Below are positions 37,085 through 45,543 of a stretch of DNA of 64,000 nt, piece by piece (the stretch's first letter is position 1; each line of letters opens with the position of its first letter). This stretch comes from Pseudodesulfovibrio cashew (lineage in GTDB: Bacteria > Desulfobacterota > Desulfovibrionia > Desulfovibrionales > Desulfovibrionaceae), in contig NZ_CP046400.1 in assembly GCF_009762795.1 (NCBI RefSeq), positions 2,147,501-2,211,500 on the forward strand, read 5' to 3'. The translations under genes were made by a program, and so were the position numbers. The notes beneath the pieces were generated by a model. That model worked only from the letters and a program-made list of their open reading frames with translations. It was not told the origin of the DNA and did not search any database.

Positions 37085-37810
37085 TCAGTTGCTCATGGGA
37101 CAGAAGCGGTCCCAGCCCATGAGCCCGGCCCCGCCCGCAATGGTGGTGCCGTAGAAGAGCACGGGTTTGTCGGTCAGGAACAGGTCGATGGTGGCGTTGC
37201 CCAAAGTAGTGCCCGTGACGAGCAGCAGGTCGCACCACTCCATGGCGTCATGGGTGGCTTCGCCGCCCTCGATGAGCACACCGCGTTTCTTCTGGCCGAT
37301 GTTGTCCGGGTCCAGGTCGATGAGCCGTACTTCCACCTCGCTGCTCAGGGCTTCGGCCAAGGTGGGCTGGAAGCCGATGATGGTGATGCGCTTTGCACCG
37401 TAGTTGTCCCGGATATGTTCGAACACCTTGCGGGAGCATTCCTTGGGGCCCTGGTCCTTGCAGTGAATGGTGTGATCCGCCATGCCCAGATAGCGCGAGA
37501 CCGCGTTCAAAGTGGAGACGAACACGGCGCGGTTGAAGTTGTTGTCCAACGGCAGGTCCGTGACCTCGCGCAGGGTTCCTGCGTAGTTGCCGTAGTGGTC
37601 AGTGAAGGCCTGCCCTCGCTGGTTGCGGAACACGGCCTCCATGAGTTTCTCCTTGCCCTTCTGGATGGGGAAGTCGGTCTCGTCCGGCGTGCCGATGGCC
37701 TCTTTCACGCTGAGCGGTCCGGCGGAAACGGTAATATTTTCACCCAGGATGTCCGCTTTCTCCCAGAGGACGAGGGCCTTGTCCCGGACGGTTTCCAGTA
37801 TGGTTTTCAT
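37085..37810 (-). CDS. DUF364/DUF4213-type Rossmann-like protein (putative metal-related)
   Basis: 241 residues. It has the two-part layout of the DUF4213-DUF364 family: an N-terminal enolase-like fold followed by a Rossmann-like domain (KRITIIGFQPTLAEALSS, LLVTGTTLGNATIDLFL, VLFYGTTIAGGAGLMGW). The family has been proposed to chelate heavy metals. It is the last gene after modC, modA and modB on the minus strand, so a role in molybdate or tungstate handling is a reasonable inference. No membrane segment is present. Confidence 0.8.
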   Translation of the reverse strand: MKTILETVRDKALVLWEKADILGENITVSAGPLSVKEAIGTPDETDFPIQKGKEKLMEAVFRNQRGQAFTDHYGNYAGTLREVTDLPLDNNFNRAVFVSTLNAVSRYLGMADHTIHCKDQGPKECSRKVFEHIRDNYGAKRITIIGFQPTLAEALSSEVEVRLIDLDPDNIGQKKRGVLIEGGEATHDAMEWCDLLLVTGTTLGNATIDLFLTDKPVLFYGTTIAGGAGLMGWDRFCPMSN

Positions 37811-37833
37811 GTATGATCTCCTTGTCTATGCGC

Positions 37834-38502
37834 CTATACGGCGGAGAGCCGTTTGAGCGCGGCGAAAATTATCAGTGAAAAGAAGCCGATTACTACGGAC
37901 AGGACGATGGCCCTGTCGAACTCCCCGGAAAACACTGCGTTGTAAATTTCCAGTGAGAGCGTGTTGGTCCTGCCGATGATGTTGCCCCCGAGCATGAGCG
38001 TGATGCCCACCTCGCCCAGGGAGCGCCCAAGGGCGAGAAACCAACCCGCAGCCACGTTGCGTTTTACCACGGGCAACAGCACCAGCCAATAGGTCTGCCA
38101 CTGACTCTTGCCGAGGACCCTGGCCGTCTCGGACAATTGTTTCACGTCCCCCTGCAGGGCCGCCACCAGCGGCTTCACCATGAGCGGCATCCCGGCCACG
38201 AAGGAGGCCAGGACCACCCCGGTGAAGCTGAAGACCACGTCGATGGGCAGGTGCTCCCCGACGATCCCGGCCCGCCCGAGGATCATCAGCAGGATGAACC
38301 CCGTGGCGATGGGCGGGAAGACGAGCGGGAGCGTGACCAGGAAGTCCACCGCCGAGCGCAGCGCGCCCCGGCCCGTGGTCAGGTAGTAGCCGAGCAGGAC
38401 TCCGCCGACCAGGTGCAACACGCCCGCCGCCGCCAGAGTCTTGATGGTCAGCCAGAGCGGACCGGTTGTCTTGGGCTCGGCGAGAATTGCTAGAAAGTCC
38501 AC
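37834..38502 (-). CDS. modB: Molybdate/tungstate ABC transporter permease
   Basis: 222 residues with about five transmembrane segments. The coupling-helix motif region LGRSLGEVGITLMLGGNIIGRTNTLSLEIYN closely resembles ModB. It lies 3 bases after the substrate-binding protein gene. It would move molybdate or tungstate, cofactors needed for formate dehydrogenases and aldehyde oxidoreductases in sulfate reducers. Sequence alone does not separate the two oxyanions. Confidence 0.88.
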   Translation of the reverse strand: MDFLAILAEPKTTGPLWLTIKTLAAAGVLHLVGGVLLGYYLTTGRGALRSAVDFLVTLPLVFPPIATGFILLMILGRAGIVGEHLPIDVVFSFTGVVLASFVAGMPLMVKPLVAALQGDVKQLSETARVLGKSQWQTYWLVLLPVVKRNVAAGWFLALGRSLGEVGITLMLGGNIIGRTNTLSLEIYNAVFSGEFDRAIVLSVVIGFFSLIIFAALKRLSAV

Positions 38503-38505
38503 CTG

Positions 38506-39234
38506 CTACAGTCCGTTACGCGTAATGATCTCCCGGGCTTCGGGGGTCTTGAGGAATTCGAGGAACGCTTTTGCCTCATCCGGGTTGGGGCTGTTGCTCA
38601 GCAGGGCCGCGAGGATGTTGATCTTCGTGTACTTGCCGTCGTCCACGATGACGTAGCCGCCGATCTTGTCCTTCACGTTCAGGGCATGGGTCAGGTTGAG
38701 GAAGCCCATGTCCACTTCCTTGGTGGCCAGGTAGGAGAAGACCTGCGGTACGGTGGATACCTCCACCAGCTTGGGCTTGATGCCGGGCAGGCGGTCGGTG
38801 TTGGTCAGGAACTGCCTGGCGGCCTTGCCGTAGATGGCTTTGCTGCTGTCAGGCATGGCAATGCGGCCCACCTTGTCATTGTCCAGGTCGGCGACACAGT
38901 TGAACGGGCTTCCCTTGGCAAAGGCAAGAACCAGGCGGCCCTGGCCGAGAACCTGCTGCACGGCCATGGGCAGGCGGGCCCTTTCCAGGAAGCTCTGGTC
39001 GCCCAGGACGATGTCCACGTTGCCGCTTTCCTTGGCCAGGGTGGTGACCCGGCCCATGTTGCCGTAAAGTCGTTCGATTTGCTTGCCGGTGGCCTTTTCA
39101 TAGGCCGTGTTCAGGGCGTTGACCATTTTCTTGTATCCGGCTCCGGCGGCGACCACCGCATTGCCCGCGTGCGCGGGGATGGTGAAGGCGGCGAGGAGCA
39201 GGGCGCAAAGGATGAGGGTGGCGATTCTTTTCAT
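38506..39234 (-). CDS. modA: Molybdate/tungstate ABC transporter substrate-binding protein
   Basis: 242 residues with a cleavable signal peptide (MKRIATLILCALLLAAFTIPAHA). The body is a type-2 periplasmic-binding fold similar to ModA (YGNMGRVTTLAKESGNVDIVLGDQSF). It overall fits ModA-like proteins but is divergent in the first ligand loop (GAGYKKM). Its place between ATPase and permease supports a molybdate, tungstate or related oxyanion. Confidence 0.85.
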   Translation of the reverse strand: MKRIATLILCALLLAAFTIPAHAGNAVVAAGAGYKKMVNALNTAYEKATGKQIERLYGNMGRVTTLAKESGNVDIVLGDQSFLERARLPMAVQQVLGQGRLVLAFAKGSPFNCVADLDNDKVGRIAMPDSSKAIYGKAARQFLTNTDRLPGIKPKLVEVSTVPQVFSYLATKEVDMGFLNLTHALNVKDKIGGYVIVDDGKYTKINILAALLSNSPNPDEAKAFLEFLKTPEAREIITRNGL

Positions 39235-39245
39235 GAGGGTCTCCT

Positions 39246-39938
39246 TTAGGAGTACGCGGGTGCGGTTCGGGTTGTTTCCGGGTGAACGAGGTGGTTGTGG
39301 CGGCTGAGCCAGTCCGGGGCGATACGCCCGCCTTCCACGGCGATGATGGCGTCGCCGAGGTGCTCGGCCTCCTGAAGGTCATGGGTCACGTGAACGATGG
39401 GGATGCCGAGTTCGGTCTTGAGCTCGGCCAGCAGGTCTCGCAAAAACGAGCGGGTCCCGACGTCCAGGGCCGAGAAGGGTTCATCGAGGAGGAGCAGATC
39501 GGGTTTGCTTGCCAGTGCCTGGCAAAACGCCGCGCGCTGCCTTTCTCCGCCGGAGATGGAGTCGGGCCGCTCGTTCTTGAGGTGCAAGATGCCGAAAGTC
39601 TTCATCAGCGCGTCCACATCGGCTCCTTCGGGTGCACCGAAGGTGATGTTTTTGTGCACTGTCATGTGCGGGAACAGGGTGTACTCCTGGAAGACCAGCC
39701 CCAACCGGCGCTTGTGGGTGGGGACGTACTCTCCGGTTTGGGAGTCGGCCCAGGTCCTGCCGTTCAGCGAGATCGCGCCGGAGTCCGGGGCCTCAAGCCC
39801 GGCGATGAGCCTGACCAGTGTGGTCTTGCCCGCGCCGGAAGGGCCGACGATGGCGGTCAACTCCCCGTTGCGGCAGGTGAAGTTCGTCCTCAGCTGGAAG
39901 TGGGGCAGTTGCTTGCATATATTTACTGTCAGGGTCAT
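39246..39938 (-). CDS. modC: Molybdate/tungstate ABC transporter ATP-binding protein
   Basis: 230 residues: Walker A VGPSGAGKTTLV, signature SGGERQRAAFC, Walker B LLLLDEPFSALD, and the H-loop VTHD. The C-terminal Mop regulatory domain typical of full-length ModC is missing, so it is a short form. AAAAGG precedes the ATG. It is the first gene of the mod unit. Confidence 0.88.
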   Translation of the reverse strand: MTLTVNICKQLPHFQLRTNFTCRNGELTAIVGPSGAGKTTLVRLIAGLEAPDSGAISLNGRTWADSQTGEYVPTHKRRLGLVFQEYTLFPHMTVHKNITFGAPEGADVDALMKTFGILHLKNERPDSISGGERQRAAFCQALASKPDLLLLDEPFSALDVGTRSFLRDLLAELKTELGIPIVHVTHDLQEAEHLGDAIIAVEGGRIAPDWLSRHNHLVHPETTRTAPAYS

Positions 39939-40045
39939 GGCGTCGCCTTTTCAGGATGATTCATCACGTCTAGGGAGAACGTGAGGATATCCATTTTCCT
40001 ATGCTCTGCGGGATATGCGGGCAAGGTTGTCACGCGAACGCCTAA

Positions 40046-40058
40046 AACCGTGACGGTT
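40046..40058. promoter_or_regulatory. Palindrome in the mod operon leader
   Basis: AACCGTGACGGTT is a 6-base inverted repeat around one base, 108 bases upstream of modC. A GTCACG at 40029-40034 can pair with the overlapping CGTGAC. It could be an operator for a ModE- or TunR-like regulator or part of an RNA leader. I cannot confirm either from sequence. Confidence 0.4.
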
Positions 40059-40089
40059 GGTCATATGTGATAGTCGTTGAAACACGGAA

Positions 40090-40154
40090 AGCAGGCTAGG
40101 GGGAAAGGATAAGCGCACCGCCGGGCGTGGATTTACGCCCGGCGGGAGCCTGCT
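40090..40154 (-). terminator. Nested hairpin after lutC, probable terminator
   Basis: The inner stem CCGCCGGGCGT (40118-40128) with ACGCCCGGCGG (40135-40145) is a perfect 11 bp. An outer stem AGCAGGCT (40090-40097) with AGCCTGCT (40147-40154) adds 8 bp. It lies 31 bases beyond the lutC stop. Only a weak T-rich run follows. Confidence 0.6.
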
Positions 40155-40185
40155 GAAAGAGAGAAAAGAATGCGGGCGGGCCGGA

Positions 40186-40923
40186 TCAGCCCGTGACGAC
40201 GATGAGGTGCATCTCGCGGGGGCCGTGCGCGCCGTGGACCAGTTGGGCCTCGATGTCGGCGGTTTTGGACGGGCCGGAGATGAAGTTGAACGAGGTGGGC
40301 AGTTCGGTGTCTTCCAGTTGCGCGTAGAGTTCGGGCAGGTCTGCCAGAAGCCGCTCAAGGGGCAGCACCGCGATGTGGATGGAGGGCACCAGCGAGGTGG
40401 CCCTGCCGCGTCCCGGACCGGCCAGCAGGGCGATGGCCCCGCAGTCTGCCACGCCCCAGTTCGCGCCGGTCACGCCGATGAAGGCCGCCTCGGCCTGGGC
40501 GCGCAGGCGCTGCTTGCCCTGCATCTCGTCCTCGTCGGGCAGGAGGGCGGCCACGTCCACGGCGATTCCGTCACCGGCCAGCCTGTCCTTCAGGCCAAGG
40601 GCTTCGATCTCGGGGTTGTCGTGCAGGGTGAGGCGTTTTTCACCGCCCCATTCCGTGTCTGCGTTGCGGGCGATGTCCGCGATGGCCTCGCCTGCCTCGT
40701 CCGGGGTGGCGGCCTCGTGCACGTTCAGGTTCAGGGGCACGGCGGCTTCCTTGAGCAGGGCCAGCAAAGCTGCGCGCTCTTCGGGCGTCCGTTGTGCCTG
40801 TGTGAGCCGGGCCTCCCGTTCGCCTTCGGGGCGGGGATTGAACAGCGCCGGGTCCACCGGGGAGGATGTGGTTCGGCCCAGGGCCTCGCGCACGCGGTTG
40901 AGGAAATCCCGTTCGTTATGCAT
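40186..40923 (-). CDS. lutC: LutC-like LUD-domain protein of lactate oxidation
   Basis: 245 residues of the LUD (lactate utilisation) domain family, with the N-terminal MHNERDFLNRVREALGR typical of LutC and the conserved ADCGAIALLAGPG and PSIHIAVLPLERLL segments. It overlaps lutB by 8 bases. LutABC oxidises L-lactate to pyruvate in the cytoplasm and donates electrons to the membrane pool. Lactate is a principal growth substrate of Desulfovibrio. Confidence 0.9.
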   Translation of the reverse strand: MHNERDFLNRVREALGRTTSSPVDPALFNPRPEGEREARLTQAQRTPEERAALLALLKEAAVPLNLNVHEAATPDEAGEAIADIARNADTEWGGEKRLTLHDNPEIEALGLKDRLAGDGIAVDVAALLPDEDEMQGKQRLRAQAEAAFIGVTGANWGVADCGAIALLAGPGRGRATSLVPSIHIAVLPLERLLADLPELYAQLEDTELPTSFNFISGPSKTADIEAQLVHGAHGPREMHLIVVTG

Positions 40924-42367
40924 CGCCGTCCTCCTTGAGCCGTTTGGCGTGAATGGTGTTCCAGCGTTCAGCGAAGGTCTGCTTGGCGATGGGCGGGAAG
41001 TCCCGGTCCGCCGTCCATTTGCCCAGCGGGCCCACGCCGTGCTTCAGCACGCCCTTGCGAACGAAGGGAGCCTGGAGCAGGCGCCCCGACTTGACCAGCA
41101 GGTCGTAGGCCTTGCGGCTCGACATGGCCGCCGCCCACGCCTTGAAGGCCACGGCTTCGGTCTTGTCCACCGGGGTCACGTCCCAGGTCTCGTCGCCGTA
41201 TGCGAGCATGTGGCGCAGCTCCGAGAGCATGCGCGGCAGGTCGTTGTTGACCGGGCACATGTCCTTGCACGCGCCGCAGAGGGTCTCGCCCCGACACAGG
41301 TCGGCGTGGTCGTTGACGCCCCCCAGCAGCGGCATGACCACCGAGCCGATGGGGCCGGTGTAGGTGGCGTTGTAGGCGTGTCCGCCGATGCGCCCGTAGA
41401 CCGGGCAGATGTTCAGGCAGCCGCCGCAGCGGATGCAGGCCAGCACCTCGCGAAAGCGCGGGTCGGCCAGGATGTCGGTGCGGCCGTTGTCGATGATCAC
41501 GAGGTGGAACTCCTCGGGACCGTCGGGCTCGCCCGGCTGGCGCGGCCCGCCCACGAAGCTGACGTATGTGGAAATCTTCTGTACCGCCGCGCCGCGCGTG
41601 AGCAGGCGCAGCAGGGTCTCGTGCTCGGCCAGGGTCGAGGTGACGCGCTCCATGCCCATGAGCGCCACGTGGACCTTGGGCATGGTCGTGGCCATGCGGA
41701 TATTGCCCTCGTTGGAGACCAGGGCCACCTGGCCGGTCTCGGCGCAGGCCAGGTTGCAGCCGGTCAGGCCCATGTCGGCGGTGAGCAGCTTCTCCCGGAG
41801 TGCCTTGCGTGCGGCCTTGGTCAGGGTCGGCGGGTCTTCGGAGTAGGGGATGCCGAGCTTTTCCTGAAAGAGCCTGCCGATCTGCCGCCGGTTCATGTGG
41901 ATGCACGGGGCGATGATGTGCGAGGGGGCTTCGCCGGCCAACTGGAGGATGTATTCGCCGAGGTCGGTCTCGACCACCTCGATGCCGTCTTTCTCCAGCA
42001 GCGGGTCCACGCCGATCTCGGCGGAGGTCATGGACTTGCCTTTGACCACGCGCTTGACTTCGTTCTTGCGTGCCACTTCCAGGCAGTATCTGCTGGCGTC
42101 CTCGGCGGTCCTGGCGAAGTAGACGTGCCCGCCCTGTTTGCGGATGTTTTCCGCCAGGGTAGCCAGGACCACGTCCAGGTGTTCCAGGGTCCGCATGCGC
42201 ATGGCCTTGGCCCTGGCGCGCAGCTCCGGTGAAATTTCGGTCTTCCATAACTGCCGGGTACCGCGTCCGATGCGGTCCTGGATCATGCGGATGGCGGCGT
42301 GCAGTTCTTCGTTGCCCACGGCCTCGCGGGCCAGTTCCGAGTAGGTCTTTTCGTTCGTCTCGTGCAT
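40916..42367 (-). CDS. lutB: LutB-like iron-sulfur LUD protein
   Basis: 483 residues. The LUD domain occupies roughly the first 300 residues. Two 4Fe-4S motifs follow: CIRCGGCLNICPVYGRIGGH and CGACKDMCPVNNDLP. The length and order match LutB (LldF). It lies 2 bases after lutA. No lactate permease is encoded nearby. Confidence 0.92.
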   Translation of the reverse strand: MHETNEKTYSELAREAVGNEELHAAIRMIQDRIGRGTRQLWKTEISPELRARAKAMRMRTLEHLDVVLATLAENIRKQGGHVYFARTAEDASRYCLEVARKNEVKRVVKGKSMTSAEIGVDPLLEKDGIEVVETDLGEYILQLAGEAPSHIIAPCIHMNRRQIGRLFQEKLGIPYSEDPPTLTKAARKALREKLLTADMGLTGCNLACAETGQVALVSNEGNIRMATTMPKVHVALMGMERVTSTLAEHETLLRLLTRGAAVQKISTYVSFVGGPRQPGEPDGPEEFHLVIIDNGRTDILADPRFREVLACIRCGGCLNICPVYGRIGGHAYNATYTGPIGSVVMPLLGGVNDHADLCRGETLCGACKDMCPVNNDLPRMLSELRHMLAYGDETWDVTPVDKTEAVAFKAWAAAMSSRKAYDLLVKSGRLLQAPFVRKGVLKHGVGPLGKWTADRDFPPIAKQTFAERWNTIHAKRLKEDGDA

Positions 42368-42369
42368 GG

Positions 42370-43116
42370 CTACACTCCGGTTCCGGCCAACAGCTCGGCG
42401 ATGTGCAGGGCGCGGACCGGGGAGCCGATCCGGCTCAGGCGTCCGGCGATATTCATCAGGCAGCTTACGTCGCAGCCCGACACGACGTCCGCGCCGGTCT
42501 CCAGGATGGTCTTGACCTTGTCGTCCACCATGGCCGTGGAGATTTCCGGGTACTTGACGCTGAAGGTGCCGCCGAAGCCGCAGCAGCGGTCGCTCTCGTC
42601 CATCTCGACCAGGGTCAGGCCGGGGATATTTCCCAGTAGTTGGCGGGGCTGCCTGCGGATGCCGAGGCCCCGGGCCAGGTGGCAGGAGTCGTGGTAGGTC
42701 ACCGTGCCGTTGAAGCGGCTGCCCAGCTCCTCGCCGGGATCGGTGACGCCGAGCACATCCACCAGGTATTCGGTGAACTCGTACGTCCTGGCCGCGACCC
42801 GGCGGGCGCGCACCAGCATGCCCGGTTCGTCCTTGAACAGCTCAGGGTAGTGGTGGCGGACCATATGCACGCAGGAACCGGATGGGCAGACGATGATCTC
42901 GCTGTCCTCGAAAATGTCGATGAAACGGCGGGCGGCCTTGGTCGCCTCGGCCCGGTACCCCGAGTTGAAGGCGGGCTGGCCGCAGCAGGTCTGCTCGGGC
43001 GGGTAGTGCATGGGCACGCCGAGTCTCTCCAGAATGTGGACCATGGCGTCGCCGATTTCGGGACGCAGGGAATCCACAAGGCATTGTATGAAAAGCGTGG
43101 CTGTCTGTTTGCTCAT
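42370..43116 (-). CDS. lutA: LutA-like CCG-domain protein
   Basis: 248 residues with two CCG motifs (TCCGQPAFN and RCCGFGGTFS) and matching cysteines (FIQCLVDSLRP, HDSCHLARGLG). LutA/LldE is the Fe-S subunit of the three-part lactate dehydrogenase. It is the first gene of the operon and lies behind a sigma-54 type promoter and a palindrome. Confidence 0.92.
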   Translation of the reverse strand: MSKQTATLFIQCLVDSLRPEIGDAMVHILERLGVPMHYPPEQTCCGQPAFNSGYRAEATKAARRFIDIFEDSEIIVCPSGSCVHMVRHHYPELFKDEPGMLVRARRVAARTYEFTEYLVDVLGVTDPGEELGSRFNGTVTYHDSCHLARGLGIRRQPRQLLGNIPGLTLVEMDESDRCCGFGGTFSVKYPEISTAMVDDKVKTILETGADVVSGCDVSCLMNIAGRLSRIGSPVRALHIAELLAGTGV

Positions 43117-43183
43117 TATTTTACTGAATTAGGTCTAGTGGGGTGGGAACGGGCGCAGATGTTGCCCCCATCCCTTAAAACTT

Positions 43184-43198
43184 GCAAGGAATTTTCCA
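43184..43198 (-). promoter_or_regulatory. Probable sigma-54 promoter of lutABC
   Basis: Read on the minus strand, TGGAAAATTCCTTGC keeps GG and GC with 10 bases between and TTGC intact, but differs from the consensus at three positions after TGG. It is about 68 bases before lutA. Control of lactate oxidation by sigma-54 activators is known in Desulfovibrio, which supports the reading. Confidence 0.55.
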
Positions 43199-43213
43199 TT
43201 ACTATAGTAATGG
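43196..43213. promoter_or_regulatory. 18-bp perfect palindrome between divergent lutA and the binding-protein gene
   Basis: CCATTACTATAGTAATGG is fully self-complementary. It overlaps the -24 end of the lut promoter candidate, so a bound protein would probably repress that promoter. It also lies upstream of the plus-strand gene at 43282. Confidence 0.65.
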
Positions 43214-43281
43214 GCGACGCGTTGTCCGCCTCCGTCGGGGGTTATTTTTCAATTATGTAATTCGAGAGCAGAGAGGTTTCC

Positions 43282-44247
43282 ATGAAGCGTTGTTTTCTTT
43301 GTCTGGCCATGCTGGCCGTTTTGTGCATGGCGTCCGTCGCCCATGCCGGGAAGGTCGTCATCGCCGTCAGCCAGTTTGTCGAGCATCCGGCCCTGGACGC
43401 CGTGCTCAAGGGCTTCCAGGATGAACTCAGGGAAGGCGGCGTGGAAGTGGATTACCGGATCTACAACGCTCACGGCAACATGAGCGTGACCTACCAGATC
43501 GCCAACAAGATAGTGAGCGACGAGCCGGACATGATCGTGGCCATTGCCACCCCGCCCGCCCAGGCCTGCCTCAAGGAATATGACAAGGCTCCGCAGCTCA
43601 AGGGAACCCCCATGCTCTTCACCGCCATCACCGATCCCCTGGGGGCCGGTTTGGTTTCCAACTACGAGAAGCCGGGCGGCGATGTTACCGGCATGTCCAA
43701 CCAGATGCCCATGGGCGAACACGTGGACATGATCCGCAAGTTCATCCCCGAGCTCAAGTCCGTGGGTGTCGTCTACAACGTGGGCGAGTCCAACTCCGTT
43801 TCCGCCGTGACCCGCTTCAAGGCCGCTGCCAAGGAACGCGGCGTTGCCGTGGAGGAAGTCACGGTCGCCAACTCCGCCGAGGTGCAGCAGGCAGCTACCT
43901 CCCTGCTGGGCAAGGTGGACGCCATCTTCGTGCCCACGGACAACACCGTGGTCTCGGCCATGGAAGTGGTGGTCAAGGTCTGCCGCCGTTCGCAGACTCC
44001 GCTCTTCGTGGCTGACACCGATTCCGTCGCACGTGGCGCCGTGGCCGCCGTGGGCTTCGACTACTACCTGCATGGCCGCCAGACCGGCGCCATGGCCATC
44101 CGCATCCTGAATGGCGCCAAGCCCGGCGACACTCCGGTGGAATTTCAGAAGAAGCTGACCTTCCAGGTCTTCCCCGCCGCCGCAAAGAAGATGGGGCTGG
44201 AAGTGCCGCAGAGCGTGATCGATCAGGCGGACAAGGTCATAGAATAA
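43282..44247 (+). CDS. Orphan ABC-transporter substrate-binding protein (TrpX-like family)
   Basis: 321 residues. The signal peptide is MKRCFLCLAMLAVLCMASVAHA. The body is a two-lobed periplasmic-binding fold of the ABC_sub_bind family (KVVIAVSQFVEHPALDAVLKGFQDEL, MLFTAITDPLGAGLVSN, VFVPTDNTVVSAMEV-type). This family often binds aromatic amino acids. AGAGAGG precedes the ATG, and a terminator follows directly, so it is transcribed alone; no permease or ATPase gene is adjacent. Confidence 0.9.
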   Translation: MKRCFLCLAMLAVLCMASVAHAGKVVIAVSQFVEHPALDAVLKGFQDELREGGVEVDYRIYNAHGNMSVTYQIANKIVSDEPDMIVAIATPPAQACLKEYDKAPQLKGTPMLFTAITDPLGAGLVSNYEKPGGDVTGMSNQMPMGEHVDMIRKFIPELKSVGVVYNVGESNSVSAVTRFKAAAKERGVAVEEVTVANSAEVQQAATSLLGKVDAIFVPTDNTVVSAMEVVVKVCRRSQTPLFVADTDSVARGAVAAVGFDYYLHGRQTGAMAIRILNGAKPGDTPVEFQKKLTFQVFPAAAKKMGLEVPQSVIDQADKVIE

Positions 44248-44275
44248 GCGCATTCGCCAGAAGCCGACCGATTCA

Positions 44276-44309
44276 GACCGCTCTTCCGGCCGGAAGGGCG
44301 GTCTTTTTT
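44276..44309 (+). terminator. Rho-independent terminator
   Basis: GACCGC and GCGGTC flank a second complementary pair CTTCCGG/CCGGAAG, followed by six T residues. It ends the substrate-binding protein transcript. Confidence 0.92.
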
Positions 44310-44456
44310 GGGAGTGAGTCATAGGTTTATTGATCCTTCGGCAAATGAAAGGGGGCATATTCGCCTCGCCGCAACGAGAATCCTTGACCTTGCGGCCCGG
44401 TTGTGAAAAGACCGGCTCGCCCCCTGAGGGGCGGAATATAACGGCAGGCATCCTTC

Positions 44457-45506
44457 ATGAGTATGGTAAAACGAATGATCCGCAGCGAGCATGTCCGGCA
44501 CGGCGTCAAGGTCGGCCTGGCCAGCGTGCTTGCCTATCTCCTGGCTGACTGGGTGGGATTACCCTACGGCTACTGGGCGGTGATCACCACGGTCATCGTC
44601 ATGCAGATGCACGTGGCCGATTCCATTCGCATGTGCCTGTACCGCTTCTCCGGCACGGCCATCGGCGCGGTCATGGGCATTGCCATGATCCTCATTTTTC
44701 CGCCCACGCACTGGTTCACGGTCCTGGGCATCTTTGTCGGGACCGCGATTTGCGCCTACCTGACACGTTATGACGCCCGGTTCCGCATGGCGGCCATCAC
44801 CGTGTCCATCGTCTACCTGACCAGCCTGGGCACCGACTCCCGGATACCCTTCGGCCTGTTCCGAGTGGCGGAGATCGGCGTCGGGGTGTTGTGCGCCTTC
44901 GTCGTTTCGGTGCTGGTCTGGCCCAACCGGGCCGGTTCCACGCTCCGGGCCCGGCTCAAGGGGCAGTTCGAAGACGCTGCCGCCCGCTATGCGCTGCTCA
45001 TGAGCAATTTTCTTTCCCTGCAGAAGAAGGCCGACCCGGATCTTTTCTTCGACCTGGATGCGGACATCCGCAAGAATACGGAAATGTTCCACAGCGTCTA
45101 TGCCACGGAACGGCTTTTCTTTCGGGAGGACGTGGCCCTGCTTTCCATGCAGGTGACCGTGATCCGGTCCGTCCTGGAGCGGTTGCAGTCCATGCTTACC
45201 CTGCTCAACGAGGTGGAGGGGACCGGGTTCGACATCATCATGGCTCCGGAACTGAACGAGCTGGTGCGTACGACCTCGGAGGCCCTGTGTGCCGTGGGAG
45301 CCGGGGAGCCACACGATCCCCGCGCTCTGGCCGCCGCCGTAGTGGCCATCGAGGCGCGTTTCCATGAATTGCGCCAACAGGGCGTGACCCTGCGTTTCGG
45401 CGTGCGCCGCCTGTTTCAGGTCCTGGGCTTCATCAACGCGGCCCAGCATCTGGGCGAGTACATGCTGGAAATCCTGAACAGGAAGGAAATGACGGCCGGG
45501 GAATAG
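44457..45506 (+). CDS. FUSC-family membrane protein (aromatic acid exporter type)
   Basis: 349 residues. The N-terminal half has about six transmembrane segments (VGLASVLAYLLADWVGLPYGYWAVITTVIVMQ), and the C-terminal half is cytoplasmic and helical. This is the half-size FUSC/YccS layout. Relatives include aromatic carboxylic acid efflux proteins. No membrane-fusion partner gene is adjacent. The RBS is weak; an ATG two codons later is also possible. Confidence 0.85.
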   Translation: MSMVKRMIRSEHVRHGVKVGLASVLAYLLADWVGLPYGYWAVITTVIVMQMHVADSIRMCLYRFSGTAIGAVMGIAMILIFPPTHWFTVLGIFVGTAICAYLTRYDARFRMAAITVSIVYLTSLGTDSRIPFGLFRVAEIGVGVLCAFVVSVLVWPNRAGSTLRARLKGQFEDAAARYALLMSNFLSLQKKADPDLFFDLDADIRKNTEMFHSVYATERLFFREDVALLSMQVTVIRSVLERLQSMLTLLNEVEGTGFDIIMAPELNELVRTTSEALCAVGAGEPHDPRALAAAVVAIEARFHELRQQGVTLRFGVRRLFQVLGFINAAQHLGEYMLEILNRKEMTAGE

Positions 45507-45527
45507 CGCGCCATCCCCGGGCCGTCT
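45492..45527. terminator. Bidirectional terminator hairpin between convergent genes
   Basis: GACGGCCGGGGA (45492-45503) pairs with TCCCCGGGCCGTC (45515-45527) with one bulged base. It overlaps the stop codon of the FUSC gene and lies 17 bases beyond the OsmC-like stop. T-rich sequence flanks it on both sides. Confidence 0.6.
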
Positions 45528-45543
45528 TGCATTTCTTCGCCCT

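Noticed and set aside
39939..40117. Molybdenum-cofactor riboswitch upstream of modC
   Set aside because: I could not recognise the conserved core of that RNA; only simple inverted repeats are visible.
40373..42232. Long plus-strand frame opposite lutB and lutC
   Set aside because: The opposite strand encodes intact LUD proteins with ferredoxin motifs; the plus frame has no family resemblance.
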